Shown: positions 29,529 to 38,959, numbered from the stretch's first letter. The stretch: DNA of 64,000 nt from Tabrizicola oligotrophica (GCF_011008935.1 NZ_JAAIVJ010000003.1:124001-188000); one strand, 5' to 3'. A program made the numbers and translations. Notes: a model not told the origin generated them from the sequence alone.

Positions 29529-32500
29529 CTATTCCGCCGCCACCGCCGCAGAGGTCTTGTCTTGCAAGGCGGCGCGGAGCCGGTCGCGCCGCGCCATCTG
29601 TCGTTTGAAAGCCGCGTCCTTGACCGGACCATAGCCGCGGATGTCCCGCGGCAGGGACAGAAGTTCGCGCAGCGTCGGCAGCGTCTCGGCGGTCAGGGTT
29701 TGTGCCGCCAGCGCCAGATCGGCCTCGTAAAGGGCAATCAGGGCGCGCTCCAGCTTGCGGTCGTGGCTCTGGCCGAACGGGTCGGCCCAGGTGCCGCGCA
29801 GCGGCTTCAGCCGGGCCAGCAGGCGCAGCACCGGCAGGATCCACGGCCCGAATTCGCGCTTGCGGGGCCGGCCATCAGCGGCCTTGCCCGGCAGGATCGG
29901 CGGGGCAAGGTTCAGCGCGATGCGGTAGTCGCCGGAAAATTCAGCCTCCAGACCGGCACGGAAGGCCGGAAGGGAATAAAGCCGGGCGACCTCGTATTCG
30001 TCCTTGTAGGCCAGAACCTTGGCATAGGCCTCGGCGGCGATGCGGGGCAGGTCCGCGGCACCGATCCGCGCCGCCGCCGCGACGACCCCGGCAAGCCCGG
30101 CGCGGTAACGCTCGGCCAGCGCCGCATTCTGATAGTCCGTCAGATGCGCTGCGCGCCGCGCGATCAGGGCGTCCAGCGACAGGGGTTCGGGTGGCTTCGG
30201 CACATGCGCCAGCAGCTCGACCCGCGCCGGGTCATGCGCCAGAAGCCGCCCCCAGTTGAAGGCGTCGGTGTTGGCCCTTACCGCCGTGCCGTTCAGGGCA
30301 ATCGCCTCAAGGATCGAGGCGCTTGCCAGCGGCACCAGCCCGTTTTGCCAGGCATAGCCCAGCATCATCAGGTTCGCGCCGATCTCGTCGCCGGTCAGCC
30401 TTTGCGCCAGGGCCGAGAAGTTGCGGAAATGCCGGGCAGAGCGCACGGCCGCCGTGACCGAAGCCTCGACCTGCGGTTCGCGGAAATCGAAATCGCGGAG
30501 GCGGACGAAATCGGACACCGGGGTAATGCGGGTGTTCAGCACGGCCTCGGTCCGGTCGGGACTGCACAGCAGGATGGCATCCTTCGACGCGGCCACCACC
30601 GAATCCGCCGCGAGCAAGAGATCAGCAGACCCCGCGGCAATCCGCGGCGCGGCGATGGGCCGGTCGGGGCGCGAAATGCGGACATGGCTCATCACCGCAC
30701 CGCCCTTTTGCGCCAGCCCGGCCATGTCCAGCACCATCGGGATCTTGCCCTCGACATGGGCGGCCATGCCCAGAATGGCGCTGATCGTCAGAACCCCCGT
30801 GCCGCCCACCCCGGCCAGCGCAAGGTTCCAGGCCCGGTCGATCTCCGGCAGGTCCGGTTCAGGCAGGGCCGTGACATCCGCCCCGCCTTGCGGCTGGTTC
30901 TTGCGCAAACCGCCCCCGCGCACCGTCACGAAGGACGGGCAGAAGCCCTTGAGGCAGGAGTAGTCCTTGTTGCAGGCCGACTGGTTGATCCGCCGCTTGC
31001 GGCCCAGTTCGGTTTCCAGCGGCTCCACCGCGATGCAGTTCGATTTCTCGGAACAGTCGCCACAGCCCTCGCAGACCTGCGGGTTGATCCACAGCCGCAG
31101 CGGCGGGTCTTCCAGCGCGCCGCGTTTGCGGCGGCGGCGCTTTTCGGCGGCGCAGGTCTGTTCAAAGACGATGATGGTGACGCCCGGCACCTCGCGCAGC
31201 TCCAGCATCACCGCGTCAATCTCGTCGCGGTGGCGGATCGCGGTTCCGGGGGCGAGATCGGCGGGGCGGTAGACCTCGGGGTGATCCGACATCAGCACGA
31301 TGCGGGCGACGCGCTCGTGATACATCTGGTGGGTGATCTGCTGCGGCGTCAGCACCCCGTCGATCGGTTGGCCGCCAGTCATCGCAACCGCATCATTGAC
31401 CAAAATCTTGTAGGTGATGTTCGCCCCCGCCGCGACCGACTGGCGGATGGCCAGATGGCCCGAGTGGAAATAGGTGCCGTCGCCGAGATTGACGAAGCGG
31501 TGCTTTTCGTCGGTGAACCGGCTGATCGCCGTCCACGGCACGCCCTCGGCCCCCATATGGGTAAAGGTCTCGGTCCGCCGGTCCATCCACTGCGCCATGA
31601 AGTGACAGCCAATCCCGGCCATCGCCTTGGACCCTTCCGGCACGCGGGTCGAGGTGTTGTGCGGGCAGCCGGCGCAGTAATGCGGCAGGCGCAGCACGGG
31701 GGGCGCATGTTCGGCGCCGCGCGCCTCGGCGCGGTGCAGCACTTCGGTCCGGGCGCGCAGATGGGCGGCCATGCCCTCGGGCAGATCCAGCCGCAACAGA
31801 CGTTCGGCAATCGCGCCCGCGACGGAACCGACGGTCAGCCCGGCCGACAGGTGCAGGAAGGGATGGCCCGCCTCATCGAACTTGCCGACGATGCGGGGGC
31901 GCACGTCGGGGCGCCAGTTGAACAGCTGTTCCTTGATCTGGTTCTCGATGATCTCGCGGCGTTCCTCGACGATCAGCACCTCCTCCAGCCCGCGGGAGAA
32001 GGCGCGGATGCCTTCGGGCTCCAGCGGCCACGGCATGCGGACCTTGTAAAGCCGCATCCCGATCGCCGCCTGTTCCTGCGGCCCCAGCCCCAGCTCGGCC
32101 AGCGCCTGCCGCACATCCTCATAGGCCTTGCCCGAGGCGACGATACCGAAGCGGGCGTTCGGGTGGTCGATCACCAGCCGGTCCACCCCGTTGGCGCGGG
32201 CAAAGGCGATAGCGGCATAGCCCTTGTGTTCCTGCAACCGCTCGTCCTGCACCAAGGGCGGATCGGGCCAGCGCAGGTTCAGCCCATCGGGCGGCAGCTC
32301 GAAATCGGTCGGCAGCACGAACTGCCGCGCCTCTTGCGCCAGATCGACGACCGAGGTGATTTCCACGGTTTCCGAGATCACCTTGAAGCCGACCCAGCAG
32401 CCCGAATAGCGCGACATGGCGATGCCCAGCAGGCCCATTTCCAGGAACTCATGCACCGACGAGGGGTAAAGCATCGGCATCAGGGCCGAGATGAAGGCAT

Positions 32501-32972
32501 GGTCCGACTGGTGCGGAATGGACGAGGATTTGCAGGTGTGATCGTCGCCGGCAATTGCCAGAACGCCGCCGTGCCGCGACGATCCGGCGGCGTTGGCGTG
32601 CTTGAACACATCGCCCGACCGGTCCACGCCCGGCCCCTTGCCATACCAGATGCCGACGATGCCGTCCTTGCGCGCGCCCGGCGACAGGTGCAGCTGCTGG
32701 CTGCCCCAGACGGCGGTGGCGGCGAGGTCTTCGTTCAGCCCGGGCTGGAACACCACCTCATGCCGGTCGAGATGTTTGCGCGCCTTGACCAGTTGCTGGT
32801 CATAGGCCCCCAAGGGCGAGCCGCGATAACCCGAGATGAAGCCCGCCGTGTTCAGCCCCGCCGCCCGGTCGCGGCGGATCTGGGTCATCGGCAACCGCAC
32901 AAGCGCCTGCGTGCCGGTCAGATAGACCGCCCCGCGTTCCGCCGTGTATTTGTCGTCCAGCGAAATGGCCAT
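29529..32972 (-). CDS. Fused indolepyruvate:ferredoxin oxidoreductase (IorAB-type)
   Basis: 1147 residues, alpha, ferredoxin-like and gamma modules in one chain. The N-terminal pyrimidine-type domain begins YLTGTQALVRLP, and TPP binding is seen at NLGDGTYFHSGHLA. A CxxCxxC-type [4Fe-4S] motif (VCEGCGDCSEKSNC) lies near residue 620, and the C-terminal LAGVGGTGVLTIS domain follows. It oxidatively decarboxylates aryl (and possibly branched) 2-oxo acids to acyl-CoA, reducing ferredoxin. The start MAISLDDKY (32972) has a GGAAGG site; two in-frame ATGs lie upstream (32990 and 33038). Divergent from an Lrp regulator and head-to-tail with liuA. Confidence 0.92.
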   Translation of the reverse strand: MAISLDDKYTAERGAVYLTGTQALVRLPMTQIRRDRAAGLNTAGFISGYRGSPLGAYDQQLVKARKHLDRHEVVFQPGLNEDLAATAVWGSQQLHLSPGARKDGIVGIWYGKGPGVDRSGDVFKHANAAGSSRHGGVLAIAGDDHTCKSSSIPHQSDHAFISALMPMLYPSSVHEFLEMGLLGIAMSRYSGCWVGFKVISETVEITSVVDLAQEARQFVLPTDFELPPDGLNLRWPDPPLVQDERLQEHKGYAAIAFARANGVDRLVIDHPNARFGIVASGKAYEDVRQALAELGLGPQEQAAIGMRLYKVRMPWPLEPEGIRAFSRGLEEVLIVEERREIIENQIKEQLFNWRPDVRPRIVGKFDEAGHPFLHLSAGLTVGSVAGAIAERLLRLDLPEGMAAHLRARTEVLHRAEARGAEHAPPVLRLPHYCAGCPHNTSTRVPEGSKAMAGIGCHFMAQWMDRRTETFTHMGAEGVPWTAISRFTDEKHRFVNLGDGTYFHSGHLAIRQSVAAGANITYKILVNDAVAMTGGQPIDGVLTPQQITHQMYHERVARIVLMSDHPEVYRPADLAPGTAIRHRDEIDAVMLELREVPGVTIIVFEQTCAAEKRRRRKRGALEDPPLRLWINPQVCEGCGDCSEKSNCIAVEPLETELGRKRRINQSACNKDYSCLKGFCPSFVTVRGGGLRKNQPQGGADVTALPEPDLPEIDRAWNLALAGVGGTGVLTISAILGMAAHVEGKIPMVLDMAGLAQKGGAVMSHVRISRPDRPIAAPRIAAGSADLLLAADSVVAASKDAILLCSPDRTEAVLNTRITPVSDFVRLRDFDFREPQVEASVTAAVRSARHFRNFSALAQRLTGDEIGANLMMLGYAWQNGLVPLASASILEAIALNGTAVRANTDAFNWGRLLAHDPARVELLAHVPKPPEPLSLDALIARRAAHLTDYQNAALAERYRAGLAGVVAAAARIGAADLPRIAAEAYAKVLAYKDEYEVARLYSLPAFRAGLEAEFSGDYRIALNLAPPILPGKAADGRPRKREFGPWILPVLRLLARLKPLRGTWADPFGQSHDRKLERALIALYEADLALAAQTLTAETLPTLRELLSLPRDIRGYGPVKDAAFKRQMARRDRLRAALQDKTSAAVAAE

Positions 32973-33033
32973 CCGCGGTCCTTCCCTCATTCGCGCGGTG
33001 CAAACTGAGACAACCTTACTGCGGGCGCCCTGA

Positions 33034-33060
33034 AACAAGGTCGCTATTGCTGACCTTGTT
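33034..33060. promoter_or_regulatory. Perfect 9-bp inverted repeat between the oxidoreductase gene and lrp
   Basis: AACAAGGTC, 9-base spacer, GACCTTGTT. It lies 62 bases upstream of the oxidoreductase start and about 100 bases upstream of the divergent Lrp start. Spacing and position fit a regulator operator; the Lrp protein encoded next door is the obvious candidate. Confidence 0.55.
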
Positions 33061-33162
33061 CTTCGGCGATATGGTACATTGTATTTGATGAGGCGCCGAT
33101 TTGCACGCCCTGTTGTCCAAATATGTTATCAATGCAAGACTTGTCGCCAAGCGGGGAAAGCC

Positions 33163-33621
33163 ATGGATCTGGATGATTCGGACAAGCGCATCCTTCGGGC
33201 GCTGCAGACGCAGCCCGAACTGACCATGCGCGAACTGGCCGATGTGACCGGCCTCAGCCATTCGCCCTGCTGGCGGCGGTTGCAGCGGTTGCAGGCCGAT
33301 GGCGCCATTACCCCGCGCCGCTTTGTCATCGACCCCGAGGCGGTGGGCTATGAAATCCTGGCGTTCTGTTTCGTGAAGATCAGCCACCACCAGCGCGACC
33401 GGCTGCGCGCCTTTGAAGATGCGGTGGCGCAGGTGCCTGCGGTGATGCAATGCTACTCGCTCAGCGGCGAATACGACTATGTGCTGCAGGTCATCGCCGC
33501 CAGCGTCCGCGACTACGAGGCGACGGTGAAGAACGCGCTGGTCGAATTGCCGAACGTGCAGTCGATCAACACCAGCTTTACCCTGAAACGGGTCAAGCAC
33601 AGTCTGAACGTGCCGATCTGA
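33163..33621 (+). CDS. Lrp/AsnC-family transcriptional regulator (oxidoreductase/liu-linked)
   Basis: 152 residues: HTH LDDSDKRILRALQ with MRELADVTGLSHSPCWRRL, then a RAM domain (YEILAFCFVKISHHQRDRL through SLSGEYDYVLQVIA). Divergent from the oxidoreductase-liu genes. A GGGGAAA site precedes the ATG at 33163. Probably senses an aromatic or branched-chain amino acid; the effector is not visible from sequence. Confidence 0.92.
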   Translation: MDLDDSDKRILRALQTQPELTMRELADVTGLSHSPCWRRLQRLQADGAITPRRFVIDPEAVGYEILAFCFVKISHHQRDRLRAFEDAVAQVPAVMQCYSLSGEYDYVLQVIAASVRDYEATVKNALVELPNVQSINTSFTLKRVKHSLNVPI

Positions 33622-33676
33622 CTGCAACCACCGGGGCCGTGGGCAGTTGCACCACGCGGAACCGCGCCGGCGACGT

Positions 33677-34615
33677 TCACAGATGCTTGCGGTAGGTCTT
33701 GGAAAACTGGCTCGGTCCGGAAAAGCCGCAGGCAAAGGCCACTTCGGTCACGGACATCTCGGTTTCGCGCAGCAGCGCCGTGGCCCGGGCAAGCCGGATC
33801 CTGATGTAATACTGGCTTGGCGACAGGTTCAGATGCCGGGCGAACAGCCGTTCCAGCTGGCGGACAGATGTCCGCAGCATTTCGCCGATTTCAGCGACCT
33901 GCAGCACGCTGTCGATGTGACCTTCCATGATCCGGATCGCACCGGAGAGGACTTCGCTGCGCACGCCGAGAAGCGCGTTCAGCGACACCCTCTGTTTCGC
34001 GCCGGGCTGGCGGACGTGGCCGTAGATCATCATGTCGGCCACCTGATTGGCCAGATCGCCGCCATGCGACTGGCCGATCAGATGCAGCATCAGGTCGGCG
34101 GCGGCGGTTCCCGAGGCGGCGGTCGAGATGCGCGACAACACGAAGGCCTGATCGCTGGCCACGGCGGCGGGGTGCCGTTCGGCAAAACCTTGGGCAAACT
34201 GCCAGTCGACGGCACATTCCTGACCGTTCAGCAGCCCCGCGCGGGCCAGCGCCTCCAGCCCGCCGCAAAGGCCGATGATGGCAACGCCATGGGCATGCTG
34301 GCGCCGCAGATACGCCGGCAGCGCGGGCGTGTCTGCCGTCAGACTGCGGTGTCCCCCGACGACGACCAGCGTGTCGGCTCGGGACAGGTTGCGCAACGCG
34401 CCATCCACCAGAATCGTCGTGCCGCAGGACGACTTCACCGGCCCGCCATCGACCGACAGGGTTTGCCAGGCGAAAGTCGGCATGCCGCTGGCACAGTTGG
34501 CCAGCCGCAACGGCTCCATCGCGCAGGCAAAGGACACCTGCGTAAAGCCATCGAGCAGCAGGAAGACAAGGTGCTGCGTCGCGCCACGTCCGGTCAGAGG
34601 GCGAAGGAAGGTCAT
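33677..34615 (-). CDS. GlxA-type AraC-family regulator (DJ-1/PfpI sensor domain)
   Basis: 312 residues. N-terminal DJ-1/PfpI-like domain (~10-185; VFLLLDGFTQVSFACAMEPLR, GLCGGLEALARAGLL) and a C-terminal double AraC HTH (~215-312; SVRQLERLFARHLNLSPSQY, VTEVAFACGFSGPSQFSKTY). GbdR and CdhR, regulators of glycine betaine and carnitine use, have this architecture. It lies 19 bases after the MttB-family gene on the same strand, so it is probably cotranscribed and controls methylamine use. Confidence 0.9.
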   Translation of the reverse strand: MTFLRPLTGRGATQHLVFLLLDGFTQVSFACAMEPLRLANCASGMPTFAWQTLSVDGGPVKSSCGTTILVDGALRNLSRADTLVVVGGHRSLTADTPALPAYLRRQHAHGVAIIGLCGGLEALARAGLLNGQECAVDWQFAQGFAERHPAAVASDQAFVLSRISTAASGTAAADLMLHLIGQSHGGDLANQVADMMIYGHVRQPGAKQRVSLNALLGVRSEVLSGAIRIMEGHIDSVLQVAEIGEMLRTSVRQLERLFARHLNLSPSQYYIRIRLARATALLRETEMSVTEVAFACGFSGPSQFSKTYRKHL

Positions 34616-34634
34616 GTCCGTGCCGCGCTGCCTG

Positions 34635-36173
34635 TCAATCCATCGGCGAAGCGCCGCCCGCGGCCGCAAAGGCCGCGATCAGCGGCTGCATCCGGGCGAC
34701 GCGCTCTTCGGCCCCTTCGGGTTTGCGAGCATCGCGCAGCACCTGCTTCCAGACATCGGTGGCCCGCTCGGTCGAGGTCCTGGCGCCATGTTCGCTCCAG
34801 GTGCCGAAATTGTTCAGATCGGCCACGATCGGGGCGTAGAACGCGGTCTGATACCGGTCCATGGTGTGCTGGGTCTGGAAGAAATGCCCGCCCGGTTGCA
34901 CATCGGCAATCGCGTCAAAGCCGATCTCGGCGGCAGAGCCGGACGGCCGGCTGGCCAGTTCGGAAAAAACCTGCAGACTTTCGATGTCATTGATGAATTT
35001 CTCGTAGCCGAAGGTCAGGCCACCCTCCAGCCAGCCGGCGGTATGGACGATCAGCGTGCCGTGCGCCAGCGATGCCCCCCACAGCCCCATGGTGGTTTCC
35101 AGCGCCGCCTGCATGTCTGCGGTGTTCGATGCCGCCCCCGAGGCGGTGCGCCAGGGCAGGCCGATATGCCGCGCCAGCTGGCCGCCGCCGATCTGCATCT
35201 TGAGATGCTCGGGGGTGCCATAGGCGGGTGCGCCGCTTTTCATGTAGACGTTCGAGGAAAACCCGCCATAGCTGACCGGGCAACCCGCGCGGGCAAGCTG
35301 TGTCAGGGTGATCGCTGCCAGGGCTTCGGCGTGTTGCAGCGTCAGGGCGCCCGCCGGTGTGATCGGGGCCATGGCGCCCGCCAGACAGAAGGGTGTCACG
35401 ATGCACATCTGGCCGGCGCGGGCAAAGTCGATCAGGCCCTGTGCCATCGGATTGTCAAGCAGCCGGGGCGAGTTGGTGTTGATCACCGTGCTGACCCAGA
35501 CATCGCGGGCGAATTCGGCATCCGACAGGCCAAGCGCAGTCTGGATCAGTTCGAACCCCTGCTGCACCTGCCCCGGCCCGCGCGAGAACAGGAACAGCGG
35601 CTTGTCGGAATGTTCCAGCTGCGCCTGCAGCGTGGCGTAGTGGCGCAGATGCACCGGCACGTCCTGTGGCTCGGTCATCGGGCCAAGCATGTGGATGACG
35701 TCGTAATGCTGGCACAGCTGCACCGTCTCGACAAAATCGGCGATGGAGCCGGGGCGGCGGCCCCGGTCGCGGTCAGTCGCATTGGGACAGCCGACACCGG
35801 CCATGAAGATCATCGCGCCCTGTGCATAGTCCTGATCGCGCAAGGGGTTCGGGGCGCGCAAGGCCCAGCGTTTCGGTGCCGAGGCCAGGGCGGCCCGCAC
35901 GATGTCCTTGCCGATGAAGACCATGTCATCGACCACCTTCGCGCCCGCCGCAGCATAGATCTGCCGCGCTTCGGGCAGGAGCACGCGCATGCCGAGTTCC
36001 TCCAGCACGCGCAGGGCGGTGTCGTGGATCGCGGCGATCTCGTCGTCGGAGAACATGGCCTGCGCCGGGAACGGGTGGCGCAACTGGCGATAGTTCGGCT
36101 GCCGGGTGACTTTGGGCGCCTGCTCGCGGCTGCGGCGGCGCGTGCGGGTGTCGGGCTCGGGGGTCGGTTCCAT
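34635..36173 (-). CDS. MttB-superfamily methyltransferase, non-pyrrolysine type
   Basis: 512 residues of the trimethylamine methyltransferase superfamily (FSDDEIAAIHDTALRVLEEL at ~40-60, HYATLQAQLEHSDKPLFLFS, TAGWLEGGLTFGYEKF). The frame contains no internal amber codon, so it is not a pyrrolysine enzyme. Non-Pyl members demethylate quaternary amines such as glycine betaine, passing the methyl group to a corrinoid protein. No corrinoid protein is encoded in this window. Context (GlxA regulator, dimethylglycine dehydrogenase fusion) supports a methylated-glycine substrate. Confidence 0.85.
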   Translation of the reverse strand: MEPTPEPDTRTRRRSREQAPKVTRQPNYRQLRHPFPAQAMFSDDEIAAIHDTALRVLEELGMRVLLPEARQIYAAAGAKVVDDMVFIGKDIVRAALASAPKRWALRAPNPLRDQDYAQGAMIFMAGVGCPNATDRDRGRRPGSIADFVETVQLCQHYDVIHMLGPMTEPQDVPVHLRHYATLQAQLEHSDKPLFLFSRGPGQVQQGFELIQTALGLSDAEFARDVWVSTVINTNSPRLLDNPMAQGLIDFARAGQMCIVTPFCLAGAMAPITPAGALTLQHAEALAAITLTQLARAGCPVSYGGFSSNVYMKSGAPAYGTPEHLKMQIGGGQLARHIGLPWRTASGAASNTADMQAALETTMGLWGASLAHGTLIVHTAGWLEGGLTFGYEKFINDIESLQVFSELASRPSGSAAEIGFDAIADVQPGGHFFQTQHTMDRYQTAFYAPIVADLNNFGTWSEHGARTSTERATDVWKQVLRDARKPEGAEERVARMQPLIAAFAAAGGASPMD

Positions 36174-36211
36174 GGTGGCACGTCTCCTTGGTCAGGCGAT
36201 TGGGTCAACCA

Positions 36212-36228
36212 GATCGGTCGCGCCGATC
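36212..36228. promoter_or_regulatory. GATCGG-N5-CCGATC palindrome upstream of the MttB gene
   Basis: A perfect 6-bp inverted repeat 38 bases upstream of the MttB-family start, inside the 203-bp gap behind the dehydrogenase gene. Candidate regulator site or small hairpin; chance occurrence in GC-rich DNA is possible. Confidence 0.3.
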
Positions 36229-36376
36229 CAGCTCATAGAACAGGGCAGCAGCCCGCGGCTTGGATGCAGGCGAAGGGCGCCCTCGTGGCGACAGGCGGCT
36301 GGCCTTTCCGGTTGTTCAGGCCCTCTTTCAAAAGACCGGGCGCAGGGTCATGGCGGGTCATGACGTTTCCCGCAGA

Positions 36377-38788
36377 TCAACTGCGCATCGCCCGACCCGC
36401 GGGGTCATAGGGTGAGCCCACGATGACGGTGGCCGCCACCTCCTGCCCGACGATATGGGTGGAAAGCCGCGAGCCGGGGTTGGCAACTGCCCGGTCGACC
36501 ATGGCCATGGCAAGGCTTTTGCCGACCGTGTGGCCATAACCGCCCGAGGTGACGAAACCCACAACCTTGCCCGCCTGCCAGATCGGCTCATAGCCCGAGG
36601 CGTCCGCATCGGTCGCCGCAATTTCCAGCGTGACCAGCACGCGGTTCGAGGCGGTCGCGCGCTCGGCCAGCGCGGCATCGCGACCGATGAAGGCGGGCTT
36701 GTCCCAGCCGATGAAGCGGTCCATCCCGGTTTCGCCTGGGGTATAGCCCTGGGTGAATTCTCGCGACCAGATGCCAAAGCTTTTCTCCAGCCGCAACGAC
36801 AGGACAGCGTTGAAGCCGATCTCGCGCAGGCCATGACCAGCGCCCACGGCCAACAGCAATTTGCGCAGCGTGGCATGTTCCAAAGCCCCGCAGTTGATCT
36901 CATATCCCGTCTCACCCGTCACCGACATGCGCGCCACCCGGGCGCGGATCAGGCCGATGTCGAGCATCTGGCAAGCCATGAAGGGCATGGCCTTGGCCGA
37001 CAGATCCTGATGCGTCAGGCCTTGCAGGATCTCGCGCGCCTTCGGACCGACAAGGGCAAAGCCGCCCACCGCATCGGAAATGTCGCGCACCGTCACGCCG
37101 GGGGCGGCATGGGTTTCGAACCAACGCATGTGCCATTGCCGCAGGTAATACGACCCCATGATCCAATAGCGGCCATCGCCCCAGTTCAACAGTGTCAGAT
37201 CGCCCTTGAGCTTGCCGTTTTCGCCCAGCATCGGGGCCAGCGTGGCACGGCCCGGTTTCGGCAGGTTGCAGGCAAAGATGCCGTCCAGCCAGCCCGCCGC
37301 CCCGGGGCCGCCCACCTCGTAGCGCGAAAAGGCGGTGATATCCAAAAGCCCGGCGGCGGTGCGGGCGGCGCGGGCCTCCTCGCCGATCAGGTCGAAAGCG
37401 TTGGACCGCTTCAGCGACGGGGTTTCCTCGAACCCGTCCGGCGCGAAATACAGCGGCTGTTCCAGACCCCAGCCCGCGCCCCAGCGGCAGCCTGCCGCGG
37501 TCATGCCCTCATAGGCGCCGGGGGTCTTCAGGGTGCGGCCGGCGGGCAGTTGTTCGTTCGGATAAGACATCACGAAGCGGCGCGAATAGAACTGGCCGGT
37601 GGTCTGCCGGATATATTCGCGGTTCGAAGCAAACTCGCCATAGCGCGCAATGTCCATGCCGTAGATATCGGCCTGCGGCTCGCCGCCGATCATCCATTCC
37701 GCCAGCGATTTGCCCACCCCGCCGCCCTGCAGGAAGCCTGCCATCACGCCGCAAGCCACCCAGTAATTGCGCAAGCCCCGCACCGGGCCGACCAGCGGGT
37801 TGCCATCGGGTGAAAAGGTGAAGGCGCCATTGACCCAACGCTTGACGCCCGCGGTGTTCAGGCAGGGGAAGCGCTGGAAGCCCAGCGAAAGCTCGTCCTC
37901 GATGCGGCCGAGGTCTTCCTGGATCAGCTCGACCCCGAAATCCCAGGGCGCGCCATCCATGTTCCAATGCTGGTACTTGCGCTCATAGATCCCCATCAGC
38001 AGGCCCTTTTGTTCCTGCCTGGTGTAGGTAAAGCCTTCCAGATCGACGATCAGCGGGATTTCGCCCGCCATCCCGACCAGTTCGGGAATGGCTTCCGTGA
38101 CCAGGTAGTGATGTTCCATCGGCGAGACCGGCAGGTCGACACCGGCCATGCGCCCCACCTGCTTGGCCCAAAGCCCGCCCGCGTTGACCACATGTTCGGC
38201 CAGGATCACGCCCTTGTCGGTGCGCACCTCCCATTGGCCATCGGCACGCTGGTGCAGGCTTTCCACCTTGGTATGCTCGACAATATCCGCCCCCCGGTTC
38301 TTTGCGGCGCGGGCATAGGCATGCACCACCGCCGAGGGGTCGATATGGCCCTCGCGGTCGCTCCACATGCCGCCGATGATACCTTCGGTCGAGATGATCG
38401 GGCAGCGGCGCCTGATCTCGTCGGGGCCGATCAGCTCCACGTCGTCGATTCCGAGCGACTGGAAGGTGCGATAGGCCGATTGCAGCCATTCCCAGCGCGC
38501 CGGCGCCGAGGCGACAGAGATGCCGCCGGTCATGTGCATGCCGATGTTGATACCCGATTCCGCCCCGACCTCGGTCAGCAGGTCGATGGTATAGGCCTGC
38601 AGGGCGGCAATGTTCGGATCGGCATTCAGCGCATGAAACCCGCCCGCCGCGTGCCAGCTGGAGCCGGCGGTCAGCACGTCGCGCTCGACAATGGCGACAT
38701 CGCTCCAGCCAAACTTCGTCAGGTGGTAGGCAACCGAAGCACCCACGACTCCACCGCCGACAATGACCACGCGGTAGTGATTCTTCAT
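36377..38788 (-). CDS. Dimethylglycine/sarcosine dehydrogenase-type flavoprotein with GcvT domains
   Basis: 803 residues. N-terminal DAO domain with GGGVVG (11-16) and the SSWHAAGGFHALNADP segment, where His46 is the expected covalent FAD site. A short FAO_M bridge (~370-430) is followed by a GCV_T folate-binding domain (~430-710) and the GCV_T C-domain. These enzymes demethylate dimethylglycine or sarcosine and load the one-carbon unit on tetrahydrofolate. The start MKNHYRVVIVGGG is at 38788. A palindrome similar to one before the solute-binding protein gene lies ~33 bases upstream. Confidence 0.88.
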   Translation of the reverse strand: MKNHYRVVIVGGGVVGASVAYHLTKFGWSDVAIVERDVLTAGSSWHAAGGFHALNADPNIAALQAYTIDLLTEVGAESGINIGMHMTGGISVASAPARWEWLQSAYRTFQSLGIDDVELIGPDEIRRRCPIISTEGIIGGMWSDREGHIDPSAVVHAYARAAKNRGADIVEHTKVESLHQRADGQWEVRTDKGVILAEHVVNAGGLWAKQVGRMAGVDLPVSPMEHHYLVTEAIPELVGMAGEIPLIVDLEGFTYTRQEQKGLLMGIYERKYQHWNMDGAPWDFGVELIQEDLGRIEDELSLGFQRFPCLNTAGVKRWVNGAFTFSPDGNPLVGPVRGLRNYWVACGVMAGFLQGGGVGKSLAEWMIGGEPQADIYGMDIARYGEFASNREYIRQTTGQFYSRRFVMSYPNEQLPAGRTLKTPGAYEGMTAAGCRWGAGWGLEQPLYFAPDGFEETPSLKRSNAFDLIGEEARAARTAAGLLDITAFSRYEVGGPGAAGWLDGIFACNLPKPGRATLAPMLGENGKLKGDLTLLNWGDGRYWIMGSYYLRQWHMRWFETHAAPGVTVRDISDAVGGFALVGPKAREILQGLTHQDLSAKAMPFMACQMLDIGLIRARVARMSVTGETGYEINCGALEHATLRKLLLAVGAGHGLREIGFNAVLSLRLEKSFGIWSREFTQGYTPGETGMDRFIGWDKPAFIGRDAALAERATASNRVLVTLEIAATDADASGYEPIWQAGKVVGFVTSGGYGHTVGKSLAMAMVDRAVANPGSRLSTHIVGQEVAATVIVGSPYDPAGRAMRS

Positions 38789-38819
38789 GAGGCACCTCCT
38801 GTTGCTGAAAGGCTGCCAT

Positions 38820-38841
38820 GAAGGTACACTAATGTCTAGTT
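38820..38841. promoter_or_regulatory. Candidate TetR operator before the dehydrogenase gene
   Basis: Contains AGGTACACTAATGTC, an ACA-N4-TGT dyad. It shares 13 of 15 bases with the palindrome at 39989-40010 on the other side of the tetR gene. Located 32-53 bases upstream of the dehydrogenase start. Confidence 0.55.
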
Positions 38842-38959
38842 TTATCCACACACAAATGGACGGACGGATGCAGAATCGCCGAAGTGCCACGGCAGAACCC
38901 TGCCGCGCCGTGCCGGAAAGCATATCTGACCTTAGAAAGAAATCTGCGCAACTTACAGA

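Noticed and set aside
28683-33008. A 1441-codon open frame antisense to the liuA and indolepyruvate oxidoreductase genes
   Set aside because: It results from high third-position GC; it has no family-like sequence, while the opposite strand encodes clear enzymes with all motifs.
34635-36173. Possible pyrrolysine codon in the trimethylamine methyltransferase homologue
   Set aside because: The frame runs through without an internal amber codon and no pyl genes are present, so it is a non-Pyl member.
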